Positions 1 through 8,637 of a DNA stretch of 64,000 nt are shown here, in pieces; position 1 is the first letter of the stretch; each line of letters begins with the position of its first letter. Under the pieces are notes generated by a model, which was not told where the DNA came from, did not search any database, and saw only the letters and a list, made by a program, of their open reading frames with translations. The translations under genes were made by a program, and so were the position numbers. The DNA comes from Anoxybacillus ayderensis (GTDB lineage: Bacteria > Bacillota > Bacilli > Bacillales > Anoxybacillaceae). Where the stretch lies: positions 1 to 64,000 of the forward strand of contig NZ_JXTG01000008.1 of assembly GCF_000833605.1 (NCBI RefSeq). Direction: 5' to 3'.

Positions 1-171
1 CCATTGCTTCTTTTTTCCTGTCATTTTGATCGTGCGTTTCAAGCAGACAGGACATAACGGGCATTGTTCAGGTAGAGAAAGTTCGAAAATCCAACGATCT
101 CCTTCTTTTCGCACCTTTTGAATCAAAACATCTGGTAAATCGATGAGTTCTTTGATAAACTGAGAGTACAT
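1..171 (-). CDS. ISL3-family transposase, N-terminal 57 residues (partial)
   Basis: Reads leftward from an ATG at 171-169 off the window edge. The first 57 residues are open. They begin MYSQFIKELIDLP and contain a CxxCxxC zinc-finger-like cluster (CPLCPVC), as in the N-terminal zinc-binding region of ISL3/IS1167-type DDE transposases. A GGAGG ribosome site (reverse complement of 181-185) sits just upstream. The site and the first base of the ATG lie within an arm of a 13-bp inverted repeat, so translation of read-through transcripts could be blocked. The catalytic domain is not visible, so activity cannot be judged. Confidence 0.6.
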   Translation of the reverse strand, partial: MYSQFIKELIDLPDVLIQKVRKEGDRWIFELSLPEQCPLCPVCLKRTIKMTGKKKQW

Positions 172-299
172 GCGAATTTTCCTCCAATGGTTTGGTTTGG
201 TCACCTTTACCATACAGGAAAATTCGCATTTTTTGTACCCTCTATTTTCGCTATGCACACCGATCTTAAATCATCAAGTACAACTTGTGGTGAAGAGCC
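1..299 (-). mobile_element. Right part of an ISL3-family insertion sequence (cut by window edge)
   Basis: The element carries the start of a transposase gene reading leftward and ends with a GGCTCTTC-type terminus (seen as gaagagcc at 292-299). That terminus is typical of ISL3-family inverted repeats. The other end and most of the transposase lie outside the window. Between transposase start and terminus are about 130 noncoding bases, including a 13-bp inverted repeat (171-183 with 216-228). Family assignment rests on the N-terminal protein sequence and the end sequence only. Confidence 0.6.
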
Positions 300-355
300 G
301 AAAAAATCCTAATAAATATCAAGAACAAGTAATGAAGTAATTAAGAGGGATTGAT

Positions 356-1438
356 GTGAAAAAAATTGCAATTGTTTTAAATAATATATCAGGTAAGGGT
401 GGAGTTGAACGGGTAGTTACAAGTTTATCTAATCAACTTTATAATAAGTATCATTGTGAGATCCATATTATTAGTTTATTCAGTACTAATGAATCGGAGA
501 TTTTTTATGACATAAATTCGAATATCAAAGTAATTCATTTAGGTAACAAAAATTTAAAGAGTGTTAGAGTATTTAAACAGTTTCTTGAGTGTAATAAACA
601 AAAGTATAATTATATGTTATGTTGTAGTGTACCTATATCTGTACTTACTCTTTTTTCTAAAATTTTTGGGAAAACCTCTACTAAAATATATGCATGGGAA
701 CATAGTCAATATGAACATGCAAGTTATATTATCAAGGCAATAAGGAGAATTATTTATCCTTTTTTAGACGGAATAATTACTTTAAGTCAACATGATGGAA
801 ACATATTTCGAGGGTATTTAAAAAATGTTTTTGTTATACCAAATTTTAAACCATTTATCTCTAATCAAACCTCAAATTATAAAAATCATACTTTAATATC
901 TGTAGGAAGATTAAGCTATGAAAAAGGATTTGATATGCTTATTGATGCATTTAACTTAATACATGATCAGATTGGAGATTGGAAATTAGAGATTTATGGT
1001 GAAGGTAAAGAGTATGATGCATTGAGTGAAAAGATTAAATTATATGGTTTAGAAAATAAGATATTTCTTAAAACGTTTACTTCAAATATCATGGAAAAGT
1101 ATTTAAATGCTTCAATTTTTATTTGTAGTTCTAGAAGTGAAAGTTTTTCAATGGTTATAATCGAGGCTATGGAGTGTGGACTACCATGCATCAGTTTTAA
1201 TTGCAAAATTGGCCCTCAAGAAATAATTAGTGATGGAATAGATGGCTTTTTAGTAGATTGTTTTGATATAGAAGAGCTCGCAAATAAGATCAAACTGTTA
1301 ATAAATGATTATACTTTACGAATGAATATGGGAGTCAATGCTAAAAAGAAAGCAAAGCAATATGATGTAGAAGTTATTATGCATCATTGGGAAAAAATTT
1401 TAGGATTAGAAAAGCAAGATGGAGAGAAAAAGGCATGA
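356..1438 (+). CDS. GT4-family glycosyltransferase (exopolysaccharide)
   Basis: A 360-residue retaining glycosyltransferase of the GT-B fold, family GT4, expected to add a sugar to a lipid-linked repeat unit on the cytoplasmic face. The N-terminal half opens with a GKGGVERV loop, typical of the acceptor/donor cleft. The C-terminal half has SVGRLSYEKG and the E-x7-E region (ESFSMVIIEAMECG), which binds the nucleotide sugar. It starts with GTG preceded by AGAGGGA. It is the first gene after the IS end, is very AT-rich, and overlaps the next gene by ATGA. Sugar specificity cannot be read from sequence. Confidence 0.85.
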   Translation: MKKIAIVLNNISGKGGVERVVTSLSNQLYNKYHCEIHIISLFSTNESEIFYDINSNIKVIHLGNKNLKSVRVFKQFLECNKQKYNYMLCCSVPISVLTLFSKIFGKTSTKIYAWEHSQYEHASYIIKAIRRIIYPFLDGIITLSQHDGNIFRGYLKNVFVIPNFKPFISNQTSNYKNHTLISVGRLSYEKGFDMLIDAFNLIHDQIGDWKLEIYGEGKEYDALSEKIKLYGLENKIFLKTFTSNIMEKYLNASIFICSSRSESFSMVIIEAMECGLPCISFNCKIGPQEIISDGIDGFLVDCFDIEELANKIKLLINDYTLRMNMGVNAKKKAKQYDVEVIMHHWEKILGLEKQDGEKKA

Positions 1439-2187
1439 TGAATCAAGAACCACTTATCTCAGTTATTACTGTTTGCTATAATAGTAAAGATACGATAGAA
1501 AGAACGTTTAAATCAATACTTAATCAAACATATCCCAATATTGAATATATTGTTGTGGATGGAAAGTCTACAGATGGAACTATTGAGTTAATAAAAGAGT
1601 ATGAAAAATATTTTCAAAAACGAAATATTACTTTTAAATGGATAAGTGAGCCAGATAAGGGTATATATGATGCGATGAATAAAGGATTAACCATGGCTAC
1701 AGGTGAACTTATTGGAATTATTAATAGTGATGATTACTACGAAAACTCAGCCCTTGAAATAGTTGCAACGGAGTACTTAAAAGATAGTTCTTATGATGTA
1801 TATCATGGGCTATTAAAGTACTACAACTCTGGAAAGTTATCAATGATAAAAGGTGAAGATAGTAGTGTTTTGCCTAAGCATATGATCGAACATCCAACAT
1901 GTTTTTTAAAGAAAAAAACTTATGAAAAGTACGGCTATTTTAATTGCAAATATAAATATGTTGCTGATTATGAGTTGTTATGTAGAATAAAAAAGAATGG
2001 TGGAAAATTTAAACTAATAGATAAAGTTATTGCTAATTTTTTTGATGGTGGAGCAGGAGATTGCCTGGAATCAGTTATAGAAGCACTAAAGTTTAGGATG
2101 GAATATGGGTTTATAGATAAAAAAATATATTTGTTAACATATATAAAACTGCGCATTGGGAGAATATTGAATAAACTGACTGAGTAA
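1435..2187 (+). CDS. GT2-family glycosyltransferase
   Basis: A 250-residue inverting glycosyltransferase of family GT2 (GT-A fold), similar to WcaE-type enzymes. It has the N-terminal SVITVCYNS strand, VVDGKSTDGT, EPDKGIYDAMNKG and the NSDD metal-binding motif. I place the start at ATG 1435, which overlaps the preceding stop as ATGA and follows GGAGAG. The open frame extends further upstream but inside the previous gene. It probably transfers one sugar of the repeat unit. AT-rich like its neighbours. Confidence 0.85.
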   Translation: MMNQEPLISVITVCYNSKDTIERTFKSILNQTYPNIEYIVVDGKSTDGTIELIKEYEKYFQKRNITFKWISEPDKGIYDAMNKGLTMATGELIGIINSDDYYENSALEIVATEYLKDSSYDVYHGLLKYYNSGKLSMIKGEDSSVLPKHMIEHPTCFLKKKTYEKYGYFNCKYKYVADYELLCRIKKNGGKFKLIDKVIANFFDGGAGDCLESVIEALKFRMEYGFIDKKIYLLTYIKLRIGRILNKLTE

Positions 2188-2197
2188 AGAGGTAACT

Positions 2198-3460
2198 ATG
2201 GAAATAAAAAAGAGTTCATTGATAGTAGTTTGTGTAATAATAATTATTTTCTTAAATGAACGAATGTTTTATATGTTAGAAGTTGGAAGTTCTATACATG
2301 TAATGGGCTTATTTTTAATTACAGTAACTTTGTTTTTAGTGTATATTAAATCTTTTTTCACAAAAAAGTTTTTATTTAAAGGAGTAATTCTTTTTTATTT
2401 ATTACTTAATATAACTAGTTTAATTTTAACAAATGTGGAATTTGGACAGCCCATATTTTTAGCTTTGATGCGCTATAAGTATACATTTTTAGCATTGTTA
2501 TATTTTCCATTATGCATAATGATATATAAAGTCGGTGCTGATAGAATAAAAAAACTAATTGTTACAATTACTAGTTTATTGTCTTTTATATATATATCAC
2601 AATCCGTTTTGTATCCCACATTTATTTTTTTAAAAGTAAATTATGCAGAACGGTATGGATTTACAAGATTTTATGATGGGGCATATTTTGTTACAATTGG
2701 TTTGTTTATTACGATTTCATATTTATACAAAAATTACAACAGGTATGAAAAATTCAAATACTATATTGCATTTTTATTTCAAATTAGTTATATAGTATTT
2801 GTTGCTCAAACTAGGAGTTCAATAATACCTATTTTAATAATAATAATTTTTCTCTTATTATCAAAATTAAGTGTAAATAATGTTTTGAGTTATTTTAAAG
2901 TAGCATTTTTTCTTTTTTTGGGTGTAATTATTTTAGCACCGTACGTAACAAATATCTTAGATAGTATAAAAGTTGATCTTAATAGAACAGATGGTTCTGC
3001 TTATATAAGAATACAAGCAAAGGAATATATGAAGGAAAAAATTAAAGAAAATCCTATACTTGGGTTAGGATTGTATCATGGTGAATATGAAGAAGGAAAA
3101 TATTTAAATGGAAGTATTTATAAGTACTATGCTGAAGATGTAGGTATTATAGGATTTATATTTCAGTACGGTTTTGTAGGGTTATTATTGTATATAGTGA
3201 TGATTGCTCGATTTATCTACTTTACATATCGGATATTTAAACATAGTCGTGAAAAAAGTATTTTGTATTTGATTTTTTGTATATATTCATGCACTCAGAT
3301 ACCATTTTCTGTGCCATTGAATGTTGATAATAATTTAATTTATTTGATAATACTCATGGTATTAATTCAATTAGAATATTATGAGGTACGAAAAATAAAT
3401 AATCAGAATGTGAGAACAGTATTGCCAACTCATTATCTAAGATATATAAATACAGATTGA
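2198..3460 (+). CDS. O-antigen/exopolysaccharide polymerase-like membrane protein (Wzy type)
   Basis: A 420-residue, strongly hydrophobic protein with about ten predicted membrane spans and a larger outside loop around residues 265-320 containing AYIRIQAKEYMKEKIKENP and GLGLYHGEY. This resembles the Wzy_C/O-antigen ligase loop (R-x-x-x-W/Y...N-P-x-x-G-x-G). Sequence conservation in this family is low, so the call rests on topology, the NPILGLG motif, and position among glycosyltransferases. It would polymerise lipid-linked repeat units outside the membrane. It lies 10 bp after the preceding gene and is followed by a hairpin. Confidence 0.7.
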   Translation: MEIKKSSLIVVCVIIIIFLNERMFYMLEVGSSIHVMGLFLITVTLFLVYIKSFFTKKFLFKGVILFYLLLNITSLILTNVEFGQPIFLALMRYKYTFLALLYFPLCIMIYKVGADRIKKLIVTITSLLSFIYISQSVLYPTFIFLKVNYAERYGFTRFYDGAYFVTIGLFITISYLYKNYNRYEKFKYYIAFLFQISYIVFVAQTRSSIIPILIIIIFLLLSKLSVNNVLSYFKVAFFLFLGVIILAPYVTNILDSIKVDLNRTDGSAYIRIQAKEYMKEKIKENPILGLGLYHGEYEEGKYLNGSIYKYYAEDVGIIGFIFQYGFVGLLLYIVMIARFIYFTYRIFKHSREKSILYLIFCIYSCTQIPFSVPLNVDNNLIYLIILMVLIQLEYYEVRKINNQNVRTVLPTHYLRYINTD

Positions 3461-3464
3461 TTTT

Positions 3465-3533
3465 CCGACATATGCAAACCGTTTTGATCGTTCTTTCAGT
3501 CGACTTAAACGGTTTTGCTTATGTCGGTTTTTC
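3465..3533 (+). terminator. Long-stem hairpin followed by T run
   Basis: Arms CCGACATATGCAAACCGTTT and AAACGGTTTTGCTTATGTCGG pair with small mismatches and are followed by TTTTTC. Located directly after the polymerase gene. Confidence 0.7.
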
Positions 3534-3660
3534 AATCTGAATTTATATAAATACGATAAAAACTTTAGGTGATTTTTAAACGATTAAGTTAATGCTTTAA
3601 GTGTTTGTATTATAGAGGTACTAGTATTTTTTATATTAATGAAAAGGAGTAAAAATTTAA

Positions 3661-4599
3661 GTGGATAACATTAAACCTTTAGTAAGTGTAATAATCCCAA
3701 CATATGGTCGCCCAAATTTATTATTAAGAGCGATAAATAGTGTATTAAATCAAAGCTATTCTAATATCGAAATCATTGTAGTTGATGACAACAATCCTGG
3801 TTCTTTGGAACGGGATCAAACTCAAAAATTACTAGAAAAATATATTCAAGAAAATAAGATTATGTATATAAAAATGGATAAGAATGTTGGCGGTGCACTT
3901 GCAAGAAATAAAGGTGTTGAAGTGTGTTCTGGGGCATTAATTTGTTTTTTAGATGATGATGATGAATATTTACCAAATAAGATAGAATTACAGGTGAATA
4001 AGTTCATTGAATCAAATTTCAAACTTTCAGTAGTTGGGGGATATGCAAATATTTTAGATAATGATGGAAATTTAAAAAGGATTGAAAAAAATGAAATAAG
4101 GGGGAACGTATTTAAATTTCAGCTAAGCACGAATATTTGTACAACGAGTATTGCTATGATAAATAAGGAGGTTTTTGTTAAAGCTGGTGGTTTTAGTAAT
4201 GTCCCTTCTTCACAAGAACATATATTGTTCATAAAAATATTTAATGTAAATCCTTTGTATGATTATGTTGATGCTCCAGTAGTTAATATATATCATCATA
4301 ATGGAGCAAGAATCTCTACGAGTATGAAAAAAGCAGAAGGTGCTATTTTTCTACATGAATATGTTTCAAGCTTCTATGATAAATTATCCAAGGAAGAAAT
4401 AAGAAATATAAACAATGCTCATTATATCAATATTATTAGAGCGTATATGCATATAAAAAACAATCGAATAAATGCATATAAATATCTTATTAAACTGATT
4501 AGAAATAAGAAACGTATTGATAAAGATGTAATAAAGTGTTTTTTGCTTATATTATTTGGATTAAATAAAGTTGAAAAAATTAAAAAGTATTTGCAGTAA
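3661..4599 (+). CDS. GT2-family glycosyltransferase
   Basis: A 312-residue GT-A glycosyltransferase: SVIIPTYGRP at residues 9-18, VVDDNNPG, then CFLDDDDEYLP (DxD-type metal site) near 100, and a C-terminal helical region. Starts with GTG; AAAGGAG 11 bases upstream supports this start. It stands alone between the preceding terminator and a decayed insertion sequence, so it probably has its own promoter in the AT-rich 3534-3640 stretch. The acceptor and sugar are unknown. Confidence 0.85.
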   Translation: MDNIKPLVSVIIPTYGRPNLLLRAINSVLNQSYSNIEIIVVDDNNPGSLERDQTQKLLEKYIQENKIMYIKMDKNVGGALARNKGVEVCSGALICFLDDDDEYLPNKIELQVNKFIESNFKLSVVGGYANILDNDGNLKRIEKNEIRGNVFKFQLSTNICTTSIAMINKEVFVKAGGFSNVPSSQEHILFIKIFNVNPLYDYVDAPVVNIYHHNGARISTSMKKAEGAIFLHEYVSSFYDKLSKEEIRNINNAHYINIIRAYMHIKNNRINAYKYLIKLIRNKKRIDKDVIKCFLLILFGLNKVEKIKKYLQ

Positions 4600-4625
4600 T
4601 TCTAAATGGAATATTCTATATTTAG

Positions 4626-5640
4626 ATGGTGTTGCAAAACTAGAGTAAAAACTTAAAATTCTGCATAAGAATGCATAATTGGACATGCAGTTAATAGCGA
4701 TGAAACCCATACCAATGTGGGTGCTATAAGTCGTCATTTTTTAACTGATTGAATGTCTGTTCAATCGAGTTGTGGAAACGAAATAACCACTTTCCGAATT
4801 TCGTTTTCAGAAACTAAAGAATCAAACGACCATAAGCTTCTTTTCGTTCCTCACCACTATTTCGAGGATTAATAGACAAAATAAAAGATTCCTGTTTGTT
4901 TCGGTGATTTGACGGACTTTTTCGCTGTCATAGACGGCATCTCCAAGGACAAATTGAATGTTCCATTTGTTTAAAGATGGAAGTAGTTCGAGTGCAAAGG
5001 ATGCACCATTTCGGTTGGAAATCGTAAAGACATGGGATAAAATCATTCTCTCTGTCGTTGTACAAAGATGTAATTTCTACCTTTTAAACCAATGTAACGA
5101 GTAGAAATTCCCCACCTAGCTTGAGAATCATAGAGACTACTGTGAGTGCTGTACTGTCGATTATTACTATTTTGAGGCGCTGCACACTTAACTCTTTAAG
5201 AAGCTGGACATTAAAAGAGGAAAATCTTTGTTCCCGAAGCTACTTTCCTGCACGTGAAAACGTAGAAAGATGGGGAATCTCTTTGAGTCCACAAATGTGC
5301 CGGAAGTAGCCGAAGCGATTCAGTATGTCCACTAACTGACATAAAGAATCAATGGAAAAATAAGTTTTTACAAAGAAACATTTTAACAACGATTTTTTCG
5401 AAAGCGGTGGTCGCCCTGTTATATAAGATGTTTCTGGTAAGGAAAGTTAGTCGATGTATTGAAATAATGCCTGTAAAAGAGGAACCGTTTTGCTAGACAT
5501 TGCATGTTCGATAACAAATTTGGAAATCATGATCATGTCCACCCCTTGGAAATATGTTTTTTGGTCACTGTATATGACTTCCAAGCTGGTGGATTTTTTA
5601 CGTTCTTTTATGCATCCATTATGCGTTTTACAACACATTT
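4626..5640 (-). pseudogene. Decayed DDE transposase (IS4/IS5-like) relic
   Basis: On the minus strand several broken reading frames line up as one transposase. They begin at about 5638 (MCCKTHNGCIKERKK), pass through a segment with LCQLVDILNRFGYFR and HLSTFSRAGKYFR, then VIIDSTAL (first catalytic Asp) and FVLGDAVYDSEKVR (second catalytic Asp). At least three frameshifts or stops interrupt it, so it cannot be functional. I could not find matching inverted ends; a GGTGTTGCAAAAC sequence at about 4628 may be one terminus. It separates two glycosyltransferase genes. Confidence 0.7.
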
Positions 5641-5758
5641 AATAAATTTTTGGTCAAGAAATAGGAAATATGTAGCATAACATAATATAGGAAAAAAATA
5701 ATCTTAAGGATAAAGTTTTTAAAACAAACTACTTTTAATCAAAAAATAGGAGGTTTAA

Positions 5759-6835
5759 ATGAAAAAAATCTGTTTAATAGGGCAATTCCCTCCCCCTATT
5801 CATGGTTTATCAAAAGCACTAGACGTAATTGTTAAATCAGATTATCTAAAAGACAAATTTTCAATAGAATATATCGATATAAAAAATAATAAAAAGTTCT
5901 TAAATCATGTTAGTAAAATAAAGAAATCTCAAGCAGATTTATATTATTTCACCATTTCTCATTCAATTTTTGGGAACATTAGAGATATGCTTATTTTGAA
6001 GAAACTACTAAATAAAAACAAGAGAGTAGTTATCCATTATCATGGTGGTCATTATAAGACTTTATATAAAAAAATGAGTCTTGCACAGAAGTTTGTAAAT
6101 AAAAGGCTTATCTCTAGAATAGATTGTATGATTGTTTTAAGCGAAAGCTTGAAAAATTTATTTGTAGATGTTATAGATGTAAACAAAATTAAAGTATGTG
6201 AAAATTTTATAGAGGAATCTAGCTTAATTGGTAATGATGAATTTAATAAAAAATTAAACGAAATAAATAATAAGGAAAAAATAGAGGTATTATACCTAAG
6301 TAATTTTATTAAATCTAAAGGATACTTAGATGTGTTAGAGGCTGCTAAAGGATTGCAAGATGAAAAAGTAATTTTCCATTTTGCAGGTCACTTTTTTAAT
6401 CAACAAGATGAAAATGAATTTAGAGAATATATTAAAAAGTTTAATTTAGAAAGTATAGTAAAATACCATGGGGTGGTAAGTGGTGATAGTAAAAAACAAC
6501 TATTAAGAGAAGCAGACCTTTTTGTTTTACCTACTTATTATCCATATGAAGGACAGCCTATATCAATTATTGAGGCTATGGGAAATGGTTTGGCCATAAT
6601 TACGACGAATCATGCTGGTATACCTGATATTGTAAGTGAAGAGAATGGCGTTATTGTTAATCCGAAAGCTCCTGATGAAATAAGAAAAGCTATTCAAAAT
6701 TTAATAAAACATAGAGATGTGTTAAAAAGGATGGCTGAAACTAATCGGTTTTATACATTAAAAAAATTTAAAGAGATTGATTATATAAAGCGATTAGAGA
6801 AAATATTCAATGAGGTATTGCTTTATAAAAGTTAA
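5759..6835 (+). CDS. GT4-family glycosyltransferase
   Basis: A 358-residue GT-B enzyme. N-terminal MKKICLIGQFPPPIHGLS is the acceptor-side loop. The C-terminal half has LYLSNFIKSKGYLDVLEAA and the PTYYPYEGQPISIIEAMGNG motif (E-x7-E type). Start supported by GGAGG seven bases upstream. Very AT-rich, like the genes at 0.36-4.6 kb. The start of the following acetyltransferase (ATG at 6810) overlaps its last codons. Role: adding a sugar to the exopolysaccharide repeat unit; specificity unknown. Confidence 0.85.
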   Translation: MKKICLIGQFPPPIHGLSKALDVIVKSDYLKDKFSIEYIDIKNNKKFLNHVSKIKKSQADLYYFTISHSIFGNIRDMLILKKLLNKNKRVVIHYHGGHYKTLYKKMSLAQKFVNKRLISRIDCMIVLSESLKNLFVDVIDVNKIKVCENFIEESSLIGNDEFNKKLNEINNKEKIEVLYLSNFIKSKGYLDVLEAAKGLQDEKVIFHFAGHFFNQQDENEFREYIKKFNLESIVKYHGVVSGDSKKQLLREADLFVLPTYYPYEGQPISIIEAMGNGLAIITTNHAGIPDIVSEENGVIVNPKAPDEIRKAIQNLIKHRDVLKRMAETNRFYTLKKFKEIDYIKRLEKIFNEVLLYKS

Positions 6836-7384
6836 TCTGACTAAATACAATCATTCATGGCATTCGAGAGAAAAATCTAATATCATTGTTTTACTGCGGT
6901 GGTTATTCAAGGTACCCTTTTTCGTTTTTCGCTCCATAATATGTATGGATGGAGAAACTTCCTATTAAGATTGTTTGGAGCTAAAATTGGAAAAGGGGTT
7001 AAAGTGAGAGCGTCTGCTAAGTTTACTTATCCATGGAAAGTCTCCATTGGTGACTATTCTTGGATAGGGGACAATGTAAAGCTCTACAGTCTTGATGAGA
7101 TTATTATTGGTAGTAACTGTGTCATTTCACAGGAGTCTTATTTATGCACAGGTAGCCATGATATTAAAGATCCGCACTTTGGCTTAATTACCAAACCAAT
7201 TGTCATTAAAGACGGTGCATGGGTTGCGAGTGACGTGTTTGTCTATCCTGGTGTAACAATCCATGAAATGGCAGTTGTGGTCGCTAGAAGTACAGTTGTT
7301 AGGGATGTCCCAGCAAATGAAGTTCATGCTGGATCACCAGCTAAGTTTGTGAAGAAAAGATTTGAGGAAGATGAACTATTATGA
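6810..7384 (+). pseudogene. WcaF-type hexapeptide acyltransferase with probable -1 frameshift near 6905
   Basis: From 6899 (a GTG) the frame encodes a left-handed beta-helix acyltransferase resembling colanic acid acetyltransferase WcaF (NMYGWRNFLLRLFGAKIG, then IGDYSWIGD, GSHDI, AGSPAKFV). The family's missing N-terminus is present upstream in another frame: from ATG 6810 it reads MRYCFIKVNLTKYNHSW...VLLRWL, the usual opening. The two frames would join as WL-x-QGTLFRF if one base were added near 6905. Either the gene is broken, the base is a sequencing error, or a shortened protein starts at GTG 6899, which has no good ribosome site. It overlaps the next gene by ATGA. Confidence 0.75.
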
Positions 7385-8616
7385 AAAAGAAAAAAATTAC
7401 TTTTGTAATTAATTACTTTTATCCAGATTTCGCTTCTACTGGTCAACTAATGACCGAACTTTGTTTGGATTTACAACATGATTTTGATATTACCGTTATC
7501 GCTGCACAGCCAGGATATGCGGGAGAAGAAGTAAAATCTAATCGAATATTTGAAACAGATTATTTGGAGAATATAAAAATTATCCGACTTCGCTTACCTA
7601 AAGTTGATAAAACTTCTAAATTCAGTCGGATGAAATATATATTCTCCTATTTTATTTTAGCTAATATAGCTTTATTAAAGGAGAAGGTGGATATTATTTA
7701 TACCATCTCCACACCGCCGATTTTAGGCGGTTTAATTGGGACGATTGGCAAGTTTATTAAACGGGCCAAACATGTTTATAATATTCAAGACTTTAACCCA
7801 GAACAGGCGGAAGCGGTTAGCTATACAAATAAACAATTCGTGTTTGATGTTGCAAGAGCGATTGATAAATTAAATTGCCGATATGCTGACCAAATTGTGG
7901 TAGTTGGTCATGATATGGCAGAGACTTTAAAGAAACGTTTTAATAATAAAAATGTACCTAATCATGTTGTTATCAATAACTGGACAAATGAAAAGGAAAT
8001 TATTCCTTTAGATAAAGATGAGCCACATGTAGCAGAGTTTTTAGAAAGACATAACTTAACTGATAAATTTATTGTTATGTATTCAGGTAATTTAGGGTTA
8101 TATTATGACCTTGAAAATATTATTAAAGTGACAAATGAGTTTCGAGACTATAAAGATTCGGCATTTGTTTTTATCGGTGAAGGTGCTGTAAAAAGACAAA
8201 TGCAGCAATATGTTGCGGAAAATGGTATTGAAAATGTGTTGTTTTTGCCTTATCAACCAAAAGAGTTTATTAAGTATTCATTAAATGCTGCGGATGTTCA
8301 TTTTGTTGTGAATCAAAAAGGAATTAAAGGAGTTTCTGTGCCAAGTAAAATTTACGGCGTTATGGCAGCGGGAAAGCCAATTCTTGGGGTTTTAGAACAA
8401 GGTAGTGAAGCTCAGTTATTGATTGATAAGAGCAACTGTGGAGTAGTAGTCGAGCCAAAAGATTATAAAGGAATTGTTGAAGCTATTAAATATTTTTATA
8501 GCTTAGATCGAGAGCAACGAAAACAAATGGGGCTTAATGGAAGAGCATATTTAGAGAAGTATCTAAAAAGGGAAACTTCTATTAACAAATATCGTAACTT
8601 ATTAAAATCTATTTAA
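7381..8616 (+). CDS. GT4 glycosyltransferase, WbuB/WcaI-like
   Basis: A 411-residue GT-B enzyme that looks like the WbuB/WcaI group of colanic acid and O-antigen glycosyltransferases. Features include NYFYPDFASTGQLMTELC at the N-terminus, YNIQDFNPEQAEAV near residue 138, MYSGNLGLYYDLENI, and VPSKIYGVMAAGKPILG towards the C-terminus. In WbuB-type enzymes it transfers a sugar (e.g. fucose or GlcNAc derivative) in repeat-unit assembly; the actual donor here is unknown. Starts by ATGA overlap with the acetyltransferase and is followed 21 bp later by ugd. Composition is less AT-rich than the genes before it. Confidence 0.82.
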   Translation: MKKKKITFVINYFYPDFASTGQLMTELCLDLQHDFDITVIAAQPGYAGEEVKSNRIFETDYLENIKIIRLRLPKVDKTSKFSRMKYIFSYFILANIALLKEKVDIIYTISTPPILGGLIGTIGKFIKRAKHVYNIQDFNPEQAEAVSYTNKQFVFDVARAIDKLNCRYADQIVVVGHDMAETLKKRFNNKNVPNHVVINNWTNEKEIIPLDKDEPHVAEFLERHNLTDKFIVMYSGNLGLYYDLENIIKVTNEFRDYKDSAFVFIGEGAVKRQMQQYVAENGIENVLFLPYQPKEFIKYSLNAADVHFVVNQKGIKGVSVPSKIYGVMAAGKPILGVLEQGSEAQLLIDKSNCGVVVEPKDYKGIVEAIKYFYSLDREQRKQMGLNGRAYLEKYLKRETSINKYRNLLKSI

Positions 8617-8637
8617 TTTAAAAAGAGGGGAATAAAA

